From NCBI RefSeq assembly GCF_949987535.1, contig NC_080069.1:49838391-49902390 (forward strand): a DNA stretch of 64,000 nucleotides, in the 5' to 3' direction. Source of the DNA: Balaenoptera acutorostrata. Its lineage: Eukaryota; Chordata; Mammalia; Artiodactyla; Balaenopteridae. The translations under genes and the position numbers were made by a program. Numbering within the stretch: the first letter of the stretch is position 1; every line of letters starts with the position of its first letter. A model generated the notes under the pieces. It searched no databases. It was given only the letters and a program-made list of their open reading frames with translations, and had not been told where the DNA came from. Below, in pieces: positions 1 to 12,060 of this stretch.

Positions 1-252
1 GGGTAGAGTTCTTCTCATGCTGCCATTCCTCTGGCTCTCTTTCTTCTGTTTCCCTCTCCTATTAAGGAACTTTGTGATACATTGGGCCCACTTGGATGAT
101 CCAGAATAATCCTCTGTCACAAGGTCAGCTAATTAGCAACCTTAATTCTACCTGCAATCTTAATTCTCCTTGCCATGAAACCTAACATATTCACAGGTTC
201 TGAAGACTAGGTACGTAGGTGTCTTTGGAGGGCAATGATTCTGCCTACCACA
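1..252 (-). repeat. Ancient LTR-like interspersed repeat, cut by window edge
   Basis: The sequence runs through phrases typical of a widespread old mammalian repeat: a 'TTGGGCCCACTTGGATGATC' block, then 'AACATATTCACAGGTTC', ending near 'ATTCTGCCTACCACA'. I associate these with the reverse strand of an ERVL/MaLR-class LTR, but the subfamily is uncertain. It is incomplete because the window starts inside it. No viral reading frame is present. Confidence 0.5.
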
Positions 253-299
253 GATACTATTTTCACCCTTCAGATACTAAGGACTCTCACAGCAGTGTC

Positions 300-490
300 T
301 ATGGGAATGAGCACAGCATCTGGATTTGAATTTTAGCTTCTTTACTTACATAGTACAGGTATGTGTACTTGGACAAGTTATATAACTTCTCTAAGATTTA
401 GTTTCTCCATATATGAAATGAAATTAATATTAATTATCTCAAAGGGTAGTTGTAAGAATTTAGTAAGGCCATATATGGAAAATGCCTAAT
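300..490 (+). repeat. MIR SINE relic
   Basis: Degenerate MIR core. A 'TGGATTTGAATTTTAGCTTC' stretch corresponds to the MIR B-box region. It is followed by 'CTTGGACAAGTTATATAACT' and 'TTAGTTTCTCCATATATGAAATG', which match the MIR core order. MIRs are inactive tRNA-derived elements shared by mammals. Confidence 0.65.
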
Positions 491-639
491 AAGCTGCCAA
501 ACTCAGAATATATGTTCAGTAAGATGGCATCATCACCATTTCCTTCATCTCTGAAAGCCTATGAATATTATATAACCACTGCTTCTATTACTAGAGGTAT
601 GGATTCTAATACTAGTCTTCCTAGCCATGTAATCATTGG

Positions 640-775
640 CTGGGTATTAAATTTTTCTGAGATTAAGTTTTCTCATCTGTAAAATGGGAATAATAGAAGT
701 CTTTTCATAGAGGAGGTGAAGATGAAATGAAATAGCATGTATTTATTGCCTAGCATGGTTCCTGATGCATAAGAG
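640..775 (+). repeat. MIR 3' half relic
   Basis: The stretch holds 'TTTTCTCATCTGTAAAATGG', a MIR core signature, then a tail with 'TTGCCTAGCATGGTTCCTG' that matches the MIR 3' end. The 5' part is missing or unrecognisable. Confidence 0.6.
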
Positions 776-851
776 TCATCAGTTAAATTCAGTTCCCTTC
801 CTTTCCTCAATGCCTATTCTCACAAGAGCTTTACAACTCATTCACCAAGGC

Positions 852-965
852 AGTGGTTCTCAAACTTTAGTGCACAACAGAATCATCTAGAAAGTTGGTT
901 TAAAATACAACTTCTTGGGTCTTACTCCACTCCTACCAAGTCAGGAATTTGGAGATAGGAAGGGG
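852..965 (+). mobile_element. MER5-like hAT DNA transposon fragment
   Basis: The fragment begins with 'CAGTGGTTCTCAAACTTTAG', the terminal sequence of MER5-type non-autonomous hAT elements. It continues with 'CAGAATCATCTAGAAAGTTG', which matches their first internal block. The 3' end is not recognisable. Such elements are long inactive. Confidence 0.6.
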
Positions 966-3950
966 GGCTGGATAGTCTTTATGAAGACATAAATAATTGA
1001 TCAAACTTTAATGTAATATCTTTCACAGAAATACTTCAATTTTAACACTGAACAAAGTATCTTAAGGGTTTAAGTAGGAAATTTCAGGCATCAGCCAGCA
1101 GGTAGTGGAGATATTTTGAGGGTATATTAGACCTTGCCAGTGTTTCTGAATTAGAACATATATCAGGCCAAAAAGAGTTTAGATAAGGAAGGAGAAAGAA
1201 AACCAATGGTTACTTAGATTTCCTGTGTATTATTCCATATTACCTTTGTCTTCATTAAAGTGGAAAGTGGGGAGCTGGTGGTAAAATATTTAGCATTAAA
1301 TTATAGAGATTTTACAAAGATGGCCTCTGTGGATGCTCCTTTTTATGTGATAAAAGTACCTTAATATTATCTCAACATGTTCTTCACTCTGACCAAACTA
1401 CTAATACTTTGATGGTGCTTCATGTCCCTTCCCATTAGTAATGTTCTCACAAGTGAAGAGAATGAAAGAAGGTAAGAAGATACTGGATTTTATCATCTGT
1501 TCTGCCCTGTTCATCCTTGCTGGTAGGTAGGCTCCCTTTTTATTCCACATTGAGCTCCACCCAAATAATAACTCCACTCTCAGTATGTAAATATACAGCA
1601 ATAAGACGTTAGAAAAATTTTTTTGTTAACAGGAATATCAAAGCAAAAGAACAAATTGCAATGTATTAGATAATATCCAATAGATATTTTCTCAGGGAAA
1701 TTTTTTTGAACTACAATTGTTGCTAAAGAGGAGAAATTTAATCCACGCATGCTATTGGTTATGATTTTTTTCCCCCTAGATGGACTGAGAGGCAAAAGTG
1801 GGATCAGGGAAAGGGACACCAAAGCTGTACTGACTGAATTCCCAAGTTTGTGGAATCAGAAGGGATTCTTGCTATTCAGTTATGCCTGGCTGAAGACAGT
1901 GCATTTTCTTCTATGATGTTTATGTCACTTTTCATTAATTCTGAGAGGCCTGTTCCTTTAGAAACCAGGGTAAACAAAGTAGTGTATTGGATTAGATCTC
2001 TACCGTGAATAAATTTATTTTCTAGCAAGTGTAAAAAACGAGCAAGGCCAAAACCCCCCAGAGCAGAAAATGTCACAGCGATTGCTAATACATTACTGCG
2101 CAGAGAAAGGCCTAATAAAACCCCTATTAGGATGTCATACCTGCTTACGACTGAATTCTCCAGAAAGTTTATTTGATATGTCTAAGCCAATTATCAAAGT
2201 CTTAGTGATAAGAAGCAGCTCACTGGACCTGAATGTGTCAGAATAGAATGACTAAATTGTGGGAATTCATGGGCCTCTGCTTTGAATAATTAACTTGCCT
2301 CTTTGTAGAATGCATACACTTTGGAAACTAATTTTCTCTTTGCACAAAGCATTTTGCCCTTGTGCTGCCTTTGAAAAGTAAGCTGTTTAGCTGTAAGATT
2401 ATTCCCTTTTTCATTATATCTGCCTTGAGCTTCTATCCCTATCTTTTGGCCCAGCCTTCTCTTTGCTCTTTGTCTTGGTGGCATCATTCTGATGACACTG
2501 ATGTAGCCTTCAACAGGAAACATGATATGCAGTGATGACATTTCCTCTAAATGGAATTTAAGCATTTGCTCTGCAATGATATTATAATGCTTCATCTGTC
2601 TTTGCATTTTGCTCTGACTAAAATGCAAAGTGTATTTTTAAAGAATTTCAAGACTGTTCTTCCCCAGGAGAGGAGCAGAAGTGTTGGTTGCATTTATCAT
2701 TTTGTAGATAAAAAGTAAAACTGATCTTTGTCTGTTTGGAACTACAAAATCAACAACCAGACCTGGTTGTGCAAATGACCAGACAATTCAAAAGGCCTTT
2801 TTTCCCCCAAATGGGCCAAACAGATCCCTTGGTCTGGTAACGCGTAGGCAAGTGTTTCTCAGTCTTTGGGTTGTGATATGGACAACCATCTTATGTTCCT
2901 TCTCTAGCTCTAAGATAGACATCACAGTAGGGTTTCATCAGTGTTGTGCACTGACACCATCCCCTGGAGACTTCACTTCCCTGATAAAGTTTTCCAGGCC
3001 CTTTGGAGACCTATCGGTCTACTAGTGAGAGAAAGAATCACTGGAGAGCATGGGTAGAAACCATCAGGCAACGGGTATTTTGGCTCGTTTTGTGGTCTAG
3101 GATTTGACATTTCTTCTTTCAGCATTTTTGTTTGGTAACTGCAATTGACATCTGGTAGCTACACACCTGGCAAAAGGGTCATGAAGATTAATGAGCATTT
3201 AAAATTCATTGGAAGAAACATAGGGTAGTATGTAGTCTCAAGTTATATTTCTGGACGCACATTCCTATGCAATAGAAAAGGTCTCTTCCAACTCTGATTC
3301 TAAGAAACCTGTTTAGGAAGACCTGCCTTCCCCAGAGGAGCTGAATTACTTGGCATCATGTTCTGCATTTCAGTCCATACAGCGAGCTTCTAACAGAATC
3401 TTACAGGAAGAATTAAACCGTAACTTAAATAAATTTCAAAACCACAGGCTCTGTATAGGGCTGCTTTTCTTTCACATTCACTCAAATAATCAATAAGGTC
3501 CATGAAAACGGCTTAGCATGATGGAGTTTGCAATGAGGTGAATCACTGAAGTAACCTCTGTGGAGACTGATTTTCAGGATTCACAAAATTTGCCGAAATA
3601 GAATGGTATACAAGTGTTCATGGGAAAAGTACACCAGTGTTCATCCCCTCCTCTTCTGGGTCTGTTTCAAAATGTCCTATCCAGATTTCGAATCCTATCT
3701 AGACTTTGAAGATTTCTTGTAAAAACAGCTCTCACTACAGTTTTCTTCCTTCTGTCCACACTCATTGCTATAGCTGTGGCTATTTTACAATAGCCACAAG
3801 AGGAAAGAAAAAAGGCAAAGAGCAAAAGCCTCTGGATTCTTACCCACTGATCACTGTATCGACTGGTATGATCCTCTAGGGTGATTCTCAAGGAGAGTAA
3901 AAATAAAAGCAAATGCTTGAGAATAAAATTACTCCCTCTCATTTAAAAAT
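966..3950. other. Unique AT-rich DNA, no recognised feature
   Basis: I see no recognisable repeat, splice-bounded exon or RNA gene. Open frames of 112 codons (2290-2628, minus) and 91 codons (3667-3942, minus) lack any familiar domain and have the composition expected of random AT-rich DNA. A stretch at 2860-3040 starts 'TTTCTCAGTCTTTGGGTTGT' and might be a decayed hAT end, but this is too weak to call. Confidence 0.5.
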
Positions 3951-6900
3951 ATGCTTTTGGAAGGAGGTTGGTGATCATAAAAGGCAAATAAATGATGATA
4001 GGATGTCACAACTCCAAAACTGATTAAGAATCACTGCTCTGAGAACTTACATTCTAAAGAAAGCATCCCGCATCTGTACAAGTGTCTCTTATACATATGC
4101 TAATCAGTTCCACTGATAATTTTAGCTTTTGGTTTGTTTTCTTCCTGTTCTTCCTGTTATTTTATGTTCTTCTTTGCTCAACTTCATAGGCACATCCAGG
4201 GGAACACAATTGCTTATCATTCAAGTTTGGGGGAGCATGTTGGGAATATGTAACAGTCTTCGGCACTAGATGTTTTCCTTCATGAAGTAGAATTCGGTGA
4301 ATGCTTTTGAATAATAAGAGTGGTTTGGGGTGACTGGAAGAAATCAGGGAGTACAGTACAGATTTATATCTCCAGTCAGATTAAAATATTTATATATTTC
4401 TGGACATAATAACCTCCTGATTGCTTCATCTCTTCTCGAAATAGATTGTATCAAAATGAAACACTTGAAGTGTGGCATTGCAGTGGACTCATGAACCATT
4501 TTTTCAGGCTCCCTCTTTGCACCTGGAAAGAGGGAAAGAGAACCACTTCTCTTCAACTGTGGCCTGTAGCAAGGATTGTTAGGCCGTATCTAAAGCAGCT
4601 CTCTGAGGCTGATAAAAACCTTGTTTTGAAAACGAAGAGACTTCAACCAGCTCCCTTTGAGAGTATCACTGTCAGCTGGCATTCAGGCACACAAATCCAC
4701 ATGCAGAGCCCCACCCCTTGTGCAACATGGCTAAGCAGCTCTTCTGTCTGCCTGGGTCTTGCCTCCTTGGGAGAGCTAAGCCCACCTCCTGGGTTTCTCA
4801 TCCTTTACTTTATTGCCTCCCTTTAGGCTCCCTGCATCATATTGAATTCCTCTTTCTGCTTTGGTGTCTCCATCTTTCTCAGCTCTTTCCATCTTTCTAA
4901 TTTGGTCCCTACTCACTTTCGTATTTCATATCCTCCCCCCACAGCTTCCTACCTCTACTCTCCTTCTGCCCCTGCTCGCCTGACCTTAACTTCCATTGAC
5001 CTACCTCAGCTGGGAACCAGAGATGAAGGGAGCTCACTGATGCAGTCCGTGTGGATTAGCCTCCCCGGTCACTAAACAGGTTGGCAGAGGGTGAATAATA
5101 AGGGGAGACAAGCAGAAGATATCTAGCACACTGGGCAATATGCATGGCATGCAGAAACTATTATTTTTTGGACCTTTTGTTCACTCTAAATTTCTTGTGC
5201 AAAATTCTAAGCACATTTATTTTCCTTTTTTAAAATTATTGTTTCTCAAAAGAACAGAGTGCCCAGGTATGTAACATGTTGATTATTATCTTAAGTCCTT
5301 CAGATGTGTAGAGCTTGACTCTAAGAAGGAAAATTTTATGCTTCCTCATCTATACTCAGTGACATCCCTTCCTGATGGTCAGTGTTATAGCATCTTTCTA
5401 AAGTAGCTGTCTCAGTGAAAAATCACTTTGGGGCAGGTTGCTATTGCCATACAAGACCCTCCTAGGGTTAAGTAAAGTGGATTTTACTTGGAGGAAGAGA
5501 GCATTCTCAGTGATCCCGAGAGATGAGAGTTATCGCTTCTGTGATGTGTACCTTTCCTGCCTGAGAAATGCTGACTGGATTTCTTTTGATTCTTGTAGTT
5601 TCAAGACTTTTCAGCTATATCTTTAGATAAATAAACTTGGCATATTTGACTCCAAACTTCCATAAAAGTCCAACTCTGTCTTGTCTTAATGCACATTATT
5701 TTGTTTTAGTTTTAGTCTGAATTTGTGAAAGTATCACTGAGTCAGAATTTGCCTTGTAGTGGTTTGCTTACTTAAGTCCACTGAAAGTTTTTTGTTTGTT
5801 TTAGTTTTGTTTTCTCGCAAGCCAAATATTAAGACACTTGGGGAATAGGACAAGCTAATGGCATGTTTGTTTGTGCAGGCACTATATCCTAAACTAACCC
5901 AACCTCAGTTCATTTGTTTTTCAAGGGTGGTGTGTGCTTGGGTTGAGTAGTGAGCTCCTTGTCCTTTGAAAAACATTGATCTTAGGAATTTTGATTTTGT
6001 GTTTTGAATAAAGTTGTGATAATCTACAAAGGAAGGAAAACTTTAGATTTGAGTTTAGGTGACATGGCCACACATGACTAAGTTATGAAAAGCATGTCCT
6101 CAGGAAAAAAAGGAAAGAAGAATTGAGAATAATTTTACATACACTATTTTGCAGTTTGACTTTTGTGTGTTTAGTTTAATAGCTCTAATTTGTCCTATTA
6201 AAATGATTTGCTTTATTATAGTTTATTTCTACTGTGGAGATACAGTCCTTTGTGAAATCCTAACCAGGCCTTGTGTTTTAAAAAAAATTCCATATATGCT
6301 GGTCAGATATTGCTTTACAAAAGGTGGCCTGAGGAACAAACGCTTTTTACAACAATCTTAAAATCACTAGGTAGAACCATATTATAACATAAGAACTGGG
6401 AAATTGTCTTGGTGTTTGTGGTGAATGTTAACCACACCACATAAAATGTGTGTAATCCTATTTTGGAATATATAATTTGGCTCAGGGTCTAGCTGAATAC
6501 AGGCTATAATGGATAGCATTGGGCTGGGTTGTTTCAACATGACAAGACTGAGCATTGAACTTGTGATGGTAGAGACATTTTAAGTGACATGGCAGGAGAA
6601 TCCTTTGAGCTCTTCAGTAGAGCAGATAGGGCTTCAACAGCCTGAGGAAACTGCCAAGTATCACCTTATGGACTTGGCTAATTTCTAGGAAGCTCTGTGT
6701 CAAATTTTCTACCTTTAGTATAGAATATGATGGCATGAGCCTTTGGGTAGTAACCTTACAGATTCATCTTATTTTTTACCCCCCCCACCCCGTTTCCACA
6801 TTTATTTATTACATTTTATGTTAAGAGGATTTGTGTGAGTGGAGAGTCTTTCCTAGCACTATGTTCCTGCAAAGCTTCTGCGTTCCATTTTGTGCCATTC

Positions 6901-7379
6901 CTCAGAAAACCAGACTTAGAGTTTAATCCTTCACGGGACAGACAAATGTTGCGGCATCAGAACAAAGCTGGTAAGTTCACAGTGTGGATTTTGTGTTCTG
7001 TTTAAATTAAATCCAAATCTTCTGTACTTATTAAAAATGAAGCTCTCTTCCCCTTTGGAATCAAGTATAGTCTTAGCTACTCTCTCCTTGGGATCTTAGG
7101 AAGCATGGAAAATTCTCAGCCCATTTGCTTCCTAGCGTGTTTTTGAGTGCATGTTTTAAAAAAACAAATATGATATCATCATTATGTAATTAAAAATTGG
7201 ATGGTGAAGGATTTTAAAAAAATCATTTCTCATTAAAGATAAGTATATACCCATGTATCACTGATCCTTAATACTGAACATTATCTGCTTTGCGACAATT
7301 AGATGGTTGCTGTAGTTACTTTATGAAGTCAGGTAATGTAAAGACACTAAACATAAAAAAAATAGAAGACTATAACAAA
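3951..7379. other. Unique AT-rich DNA with a pyrimidine-rich patch
   Basis: No recognised gene or repeat. Positions 4700-4990 are notably C/T-rich on the plus strand, which keeps overlapping plus-strand frames open (126 codons at 4446-4826). None shows a domain or signal peptide I recognise. A run of eight C sits near 6780. A small inverted repeat lies near 6415-6440 (GTGGT...ACCAC). Several kb lack SINE or LINE sequence that I can identify. Confidence 0.5.
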
Positions 7380-7421
7380 CAAATAAGAGCTTTTTTTTTT
7401 TTTTTCAAATAAGAGCTTTTT
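7380..7421 (-). repeat. Direct repeat around a poly(T) run
   Basis: The motif CAAATAAGAGCTTTTT occurs at 7380-7395 and again at 7406-7421. The second copy directly follows a run of 15 T. This layout is what an L1-driven insertion of only a poly(A) tail on the minus strand would leave, with the direct repeat as target-site duplication. A simple replication-slippage duplication is also possible. Confidence 0.5.
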
Positions 7422-8247
7422 AAGGGGCAATCCTATTTGATACAATGAAAAAAAATCACAGAATGAAACAAGAAAAAAAACTGTATCCTCTTGAAGGACC
7501 ATCCTTCAAACAAGTAGGAGCAAGAGGGCATTCAAATCTGGCAGGGCTGTCTGGGCAGCAATGGTGGGGCTGAATCACCACCGCTCTTATTTTAATAACC
7601 TCTCCAGTGTCTAGAAGCTTTTGTAAGTCAGAATGCTGTTTGTTTATTTAAAGCAGCCCATTATATAAGGATTCTACACATATCCCTTAGCAAATCCGAG
7701 ACAGTCTTGCTTAGAGCCTTACAGGATTTATTTTCCTTTATAAATCAGCTAACAGACCTAATAGATCAGGTTTTCTGTTTCATCCTCCTGGACATCTCTT
7801 GTCAACCCAGATTATCTACCACTTCCCTCTACTCCAGTTGGTCCCCTAAGCACTGAATTTCAATCAAGTGGCATTGCTCAGATCTCCTGCCAGCGTTTAG
7901 GAGGGGCAGGCTTCTCAGTTTTACTTGTGCCCCGTGGTCAGCGTTCCTGCCTGCTGTGAATCACATGGGTTCACTCGCTGGAGCAGGTGGGAATGACCGG
8001 AACTCCCCTATTGCTCTGTGTTCACTTCTGACCCATCGCCACCAAGGATGGCTGGATGGTCTTCAGGTTATGGCCCTAGTTATGTTACCTTTGTAGTTTC
8101 TAACAAGCAGCAGAGGCTCAGCAAATCTTGGTTGCCTGTATAAATGAGTGCATTGAAGCCTTCTCAAAATGTGACTAATTCTTTATAGCCTTTATTAATA
8201 TTATAATTTTACATCTATTTGTATGATTATTTGACTGATATGTCTAG
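7422..8247. other. Unique DNA, no recognised feature
   Basis: No repeat or exon recognised. A short imperfect inverted repeat (GGTGG...CCACC) lies near 7563-7583. The stretch to about 7760 has balanced composition and could be a conserved non-coding segment, but conservation cannot be seen from one sequence. Confidence 0.4.
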
Positions 8248-8762
8248 TTCTCAACCTTAGTTACCCTTTGGAATCTTTTGGGGACCTTTAAAAAATATTC
8301 ATGTGTGGGCCTCACCTCAGGAGCTTTTTTTTTTTTTAATTTATTTATTTAATTAATTAATTTATTTATTTTTGGCTGTGCTGGGTCTTCGGTTCGTGCG
8401 AGGGCTTTCTCTAGTTGCGGCAAGTGGGGGCCACTCTTCATCGCGGTGCGGGGACCGCTCTTCATCGCGGTGCGCGGGCCTTTCACTATCGCGGCCCCTC
8501 CCGTTGCGGGGCACAGGCTCCAGACGCGCAGGCTCAGCAGCTGTGGCTCACGGGCCCAGCCGCTCCGTGGCATGTGGGATCTTCCCAGACCAGGGCTCGA
8601 ACCCGTGTCTCCTGCATTAGCAGGCAGATTCTCAACCACTGCGCCACCAGGGAAGCCCACCTCAGGAGCTTTTGATTTGATTGGTCTGGGGTTGGCTGTG
8701 CACTGGGAATTGTGAAAACTCCCTGGATGATTCCAATATGCAACCAAGGTTGAAAGCTGCTG
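8248..8762 (+). mobile_element. MER5-like hAT element interrupted by a CHR SINE
   Basis: The left part (8248-8328) has 'AGTTCTCAACCTTAG', 'TTTGGAATC' and 'GGGCCTCACCTCAGGAG'. The right part (8658-8762) has 'GATTTGATTGGTCTGGGGT' and a tail with 'GATTCCAATATGCAACCAAG'. Together they follow MER5 consensus order. The element was split by the SINE at 8329-8657, so the hAT copy is older. Confidence 0.65.
8329..8657 (-). mobile_element. CHR SINE with target-site duplication
   Basis: Minus-strand cetacean-type tRNA-derived SINE. Its 5' end lies at the right, as the reverse complement of GGGCTTCCCTGGTGGCGCAG, and its A/T-rich tail lies at the left (8329-8370). The B-box region is recognisable as 'GGGCTCGAACCC' in reverse. 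A 16-bp duplication, CACCTCAGGAGCTTTT, flanks it at 8313-8328 and 8658-8673. It belongs to the same subtype as the copy at 35403, with the GCCGCGATAGTGA-type block. It carries an internal 24-bp-period duplication at 8434-8474. CpGs are numerous, so it is probably fairly young. Confidence 0.92.
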
Positions 8763-8769
8763 TTATAGA

Positions 8770-8888
8770 CTGTAAACTCCTTTAGGTAAAGGATCACATT
8801 TTCTGCTCACCATGATATTCCAGCACCTAGTTCAGTGTCTAGCATCTAGCAGGTACTCAACAAATGATTGTTGAGTGAATAAATAAAA
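8770..8888 (+). repeat. L2 3' end
   Basis: The L2 3' terminal order is visible: 'AAACTCCTTTAGGTAAAGGA', 'CACCTAGTTCAGTGTCTAGC' and 'AGGTACTCAACAAATGATTG', ending in a TGAATAAAT tail. Confidence 0.8.
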
Positions 8889-10489
8889 GTTTGAAAACAT
8901 GGCTTTTTAATAACTCTTGAGGATAGCACAATAAAAAGAAATTAATTGAATAGAGGTTTTTCTGAAGATGGTTCTGGTATGTTGCCTGTGATGAAGCTCA
9001 TATGGCCACAGTGTGGTCTTAAAGGACACTAATCCTGAAACATCCAGTGTTCATCTCAGGGAGCAGAGGTCTCAACCATCTCTGGGAGTTTTAGAAGCTG
9101 CTGCTCACGTTGGCCTATTTCAGGATGGATGGTGTGATGGTTGAGTAGATAAAACTACTGGAAAAAAAATTTTTTTTTGAAACTCAACAGCTCTTTCTTT
9201 AAACTTCTAATCAGAAGGAAAATGTTAAAGCTTGGAGATTCTGTATGCAAAGCTGCTTGACTGTTAATTAGGTGAGCATTAGGAGGAAGAAAAAAAGAAG
9301 AAAAAAGTGGTATCCTCAGTAAATGAGGAGAAAAATGCTTGCACAGTAGTAGATCAGCAGGTAATTTAAAGATGAAAAAAATGAGCAGGGGAAAATTCAG
9401 GGCTAGGGTTATGTGATTGACCAAGAAATGCAAATTTTTTTTTTTTAAAGAAAAAGCTGAGTTTTAATTTTTTTATAGTATCATTTGGAAATGATTGAAT
9501 TTAGGTGAAGTATAGTGCATTTGGAAAGATATAGCTTAAGTGGCGAGATTCAGAGCTGAAATGTGGGTTCTGATCCTCCTGCAGTTACCTGTTTTGCTGG
9601 ATGACCTTGGAGTTCTTTCCTCCCCCTTGGTAGCTCCTGCCCCACTTGCCTTCATGACTCCTGAAATGTTAAGTTGGCCCCATGCTTCAGCCTGGCTGCG
9701 TCTCTGGTGAGGAAAGGGCAATGGTGTGGAGCACCCTGGGAGGTGAGGCCACTGCGGGGTGTTACCTGCTGCCAGGGGTTACCTGCCACAGCAGTGTGAA
9801 AAGAATTTCAACATAAAACAATGTCTATGCCTCTATTGCTTATGAGATAGAGGTTGTCACTCGGAGAGGCCAGCCCCCAGCCAGCTCTCCCGCCCATCTC
9901 ATCTCCTTTAAAGAGGTGAGAGGAAGACTTAGCCACACAGGAATAGTCTCACAATGAAGTGGAAACCCTTCAGGCATCTCACCCCAGTTGTCCGTATACA
10001 GCACCAGCAGTGTTGAACTGTTCATCCTCCAAACAAAAAACAGTGTGTCTTCTTAGATATCTCCGTGGAGAGAAGCTTCGTTCTTTTTTGGTTACTTTGA
10101 CAATCAAGGACTCTTAAAAAATTTTTTATGTCATTCTGATCCTGTGACATCTTTGTTGGAAACTCTTTAGCTGTGCCCCTTCAGATATGGAAAAAGTCCC
10201 AAAATGTTAGCAGGGGAGATATTGAACATTGTAAATAACCATTATGACGTCAGAATGGACACTGGTCTAGAACTGGAAAGGAGGTTGGAGGTCCTAGACC
10301 CAGTTATTACCATTTAGTTGTGAGGAGCTCTGAAAGTCCCAGTGGAGTGGAGGATGGCAACCAGGGACCCCATTCCAGCTGATATGGAAGTTCTGATTTT
10401 GTAGCAAGACGTTGTAACTGTTGTAGCTAGATGTTGTAGCTAGGGTGTATACCCAGTTTATTAGCTGACCTAAATGCATCTCCATTATC
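8889..10489. other. Unique DNA, no recognised feature
   Basis: An AT-rich segment with A and T runs near 9160-9180 and 9430-9475. No recognised repeat beyond these low-complexity runs. Minus-strand frames at 9155-9433, 9536-9721 and 9840-10025 are short and show no known domain. Confidence 0.45.
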
Positions 10490-10950
10490 TAGCCCCAGCC
10501 TATGCCTCTGGCTTATCTTCTGCTTTTCTTCTCTTATACTCTCATCTCCAGCTTTGCTGCACCAATTGCTATTCCCTGAATGTGCGACATGGTTTCCCAT
10601 TCTTGTGCCTTTGCACATACTCTTCCCTCTGCCTGGCATGTTTTTCCCTTTCTTGAATTTCTGCAGAGTCTCCTACTCTTCCTTCAAGATCCTGCTCAAT
10701 TGCCACCCTTGCCCCAACCACACTGCGGTAGCATTTTTATCACTCTTCCTTTGTGTCCCTGCATTCTTCTTCGTATGCCTCTATGATTGTCTGTCTCACT
10801 GAAATGATAATTATTTATTTACATTTCTAGCTCTCCACTAGATTGTGAATTCCTTTCAGGGCACAGATTAGACGTGGGTTCCACATTCATATCCCCAGGA
10901 CATGGCAGGCCCTTGATAAATGTTTGTTCAGTGAACCAATGAATGAATTC
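10490..10950 (+). repeat. L2 LINE 3' region
   Basis: A long L2 relic. Phrases in L2 order are 'TTGTGCCTTTGCACATACTC' with 'TTCCCTCTGCCTGGCATG', 'CTTCAAGATCCTGCTCAATT', 'CTCTCCACTAGATTGTGAA', and the tail 'TTGATAAATGTTTGTTCAG' followed by GAATGAAT. Open frames in the segment derive from the element's pyrimidine-rich composition and are not genes. Confidence 0.88.
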
Positions 10951-11799
10951 TTTTGTGTAAATAGAGAGCAAGGGGTCAACATTATCATGTAGGGATATTT
11001 TATACAGTTGTGAACTCCCCTCACTCCTTTTTATTTTATCCTTAATATTATCTCATGTAGGTTAAATAATATTACATCTTTTAATCTTCCTCCAAAAAAC
11101 TTTTTTCCTCTTTCTAGTCAACTTTGGCTTTTTGGCCTTTATTTTCTCTCCGTTATTTAAAAACTGTCATGGCCAGTACTAGACACAGAACATGTTTAAG
11201 GTATAAGTTGATGAATGGGACATTGGAAGGCTTATTTTGGAGTCCTTGGGGGTCACACTCCTTCCAGGGCATTCTGTGGTCATTTCCTCTCTTTGCTGAT
11301 GACAGTATTTCATTGCTGACTCACACTCAATTTGTCTACTCTGATTCCTGCCGTGATTATTTGTGACTTGGTCCTTGGTTGTCTCTTTCCATCCTGTATT
11401 TATCCAGGTCTGGTTCTGTCCCCAAATGCTCCAGCTTGATCTGACCTATTTTTTTTTTTCCTCTTAGGAGGTGTGTATTCTGGTTTTCAAGCCCACTTTG
11501 GCTTTTAGGTTGTCTTTTAGAATGTGTGCAATTCTGTCTCATTTGGTCATTTCTTTGGATTTGAGGATCCTATTCTTAATACAAGCAGTCTTTGTTGGCT
11601 AGATTGATTAGAATAGGGACTGTAGCCTTGGCAGTCTTCACAGATGTATTGAGTAGGATATTAGTTCCGGTAGGACATGTGCATAGTTATGTCCACAGAA
11701 TATGGTAAAACCAGGAAAATGTTGCCTTCCTACTGTTTTATGGGTAAAGCGACGGGGCAAAAAAAGAAAAAAAAAAGTGGTGGGCAAGGGAGGTGGACA
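10951..11799. other. Unique DNA, no recognised feature
   Basis: No recognised element. A-rich and G-rich low complexity occurs near 11756-11795. The pyrimidine-rich part at 11090-11560 has no identified homology. Confidence 0.4.
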
Positions 11800-12060
11800 G
11801 CACAGTTATAAGAGCACAGTGGCACATTGCCACGTAAGCCGGCTTGCCTGGGTTTGAATTAGTTCTGCCACTTCTTAGCTGTGTGACTCTAGGCTGGTCA
11901 TTTAACTTTTCTGAGCCTAAACATGTTCATCTGTTTAATGGTAATAATAATAGTATCTGCCTCATAGGGATTTTGTAAAAATCAAATGTGTGAATGCTTG
12001 CTCATAAAGTGCTTAGCCCTATTTCTGGCAAGTAGCAAATGGTCAATGTTAACAATTACC
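11800..12060 (+). repeat. MIR SINE, near full length
   Basis: A well-preserved MIR. 'GCTTGCCTGGGTTTGAATTA' (B box), 'CTGCCACTTCTTAGCTGTGT', 'AATGGTAATAATAATAGTAT' and 'CTGCCTCATAGGGATTTTGT' appear in consensus order, followed by the 3' part with 'AAAGTGCTTAGCCC'. Confidence 0.9.

Noticed and set aside
2860..3040. Possible hAT transposon end
   Set aside because: Only about ten bases resemble the terminal motif and no opposite end was found.
4446..4826. 126-codon plus-strand frame with a hydrophobic C-terminus
   Set aside because: The hydrophobic end comes from the pyrimidine-rich DNA (CTT/TTC/CTC codons). No homology, and two other frames are open across the same tract.
8349..8747. Open frames on both strands across 8349-8797
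   Set aside because: They are translated CHR SINE sequence and its flanks; the similar frames at 19461-19674 and 35310-35622 have the same origin.
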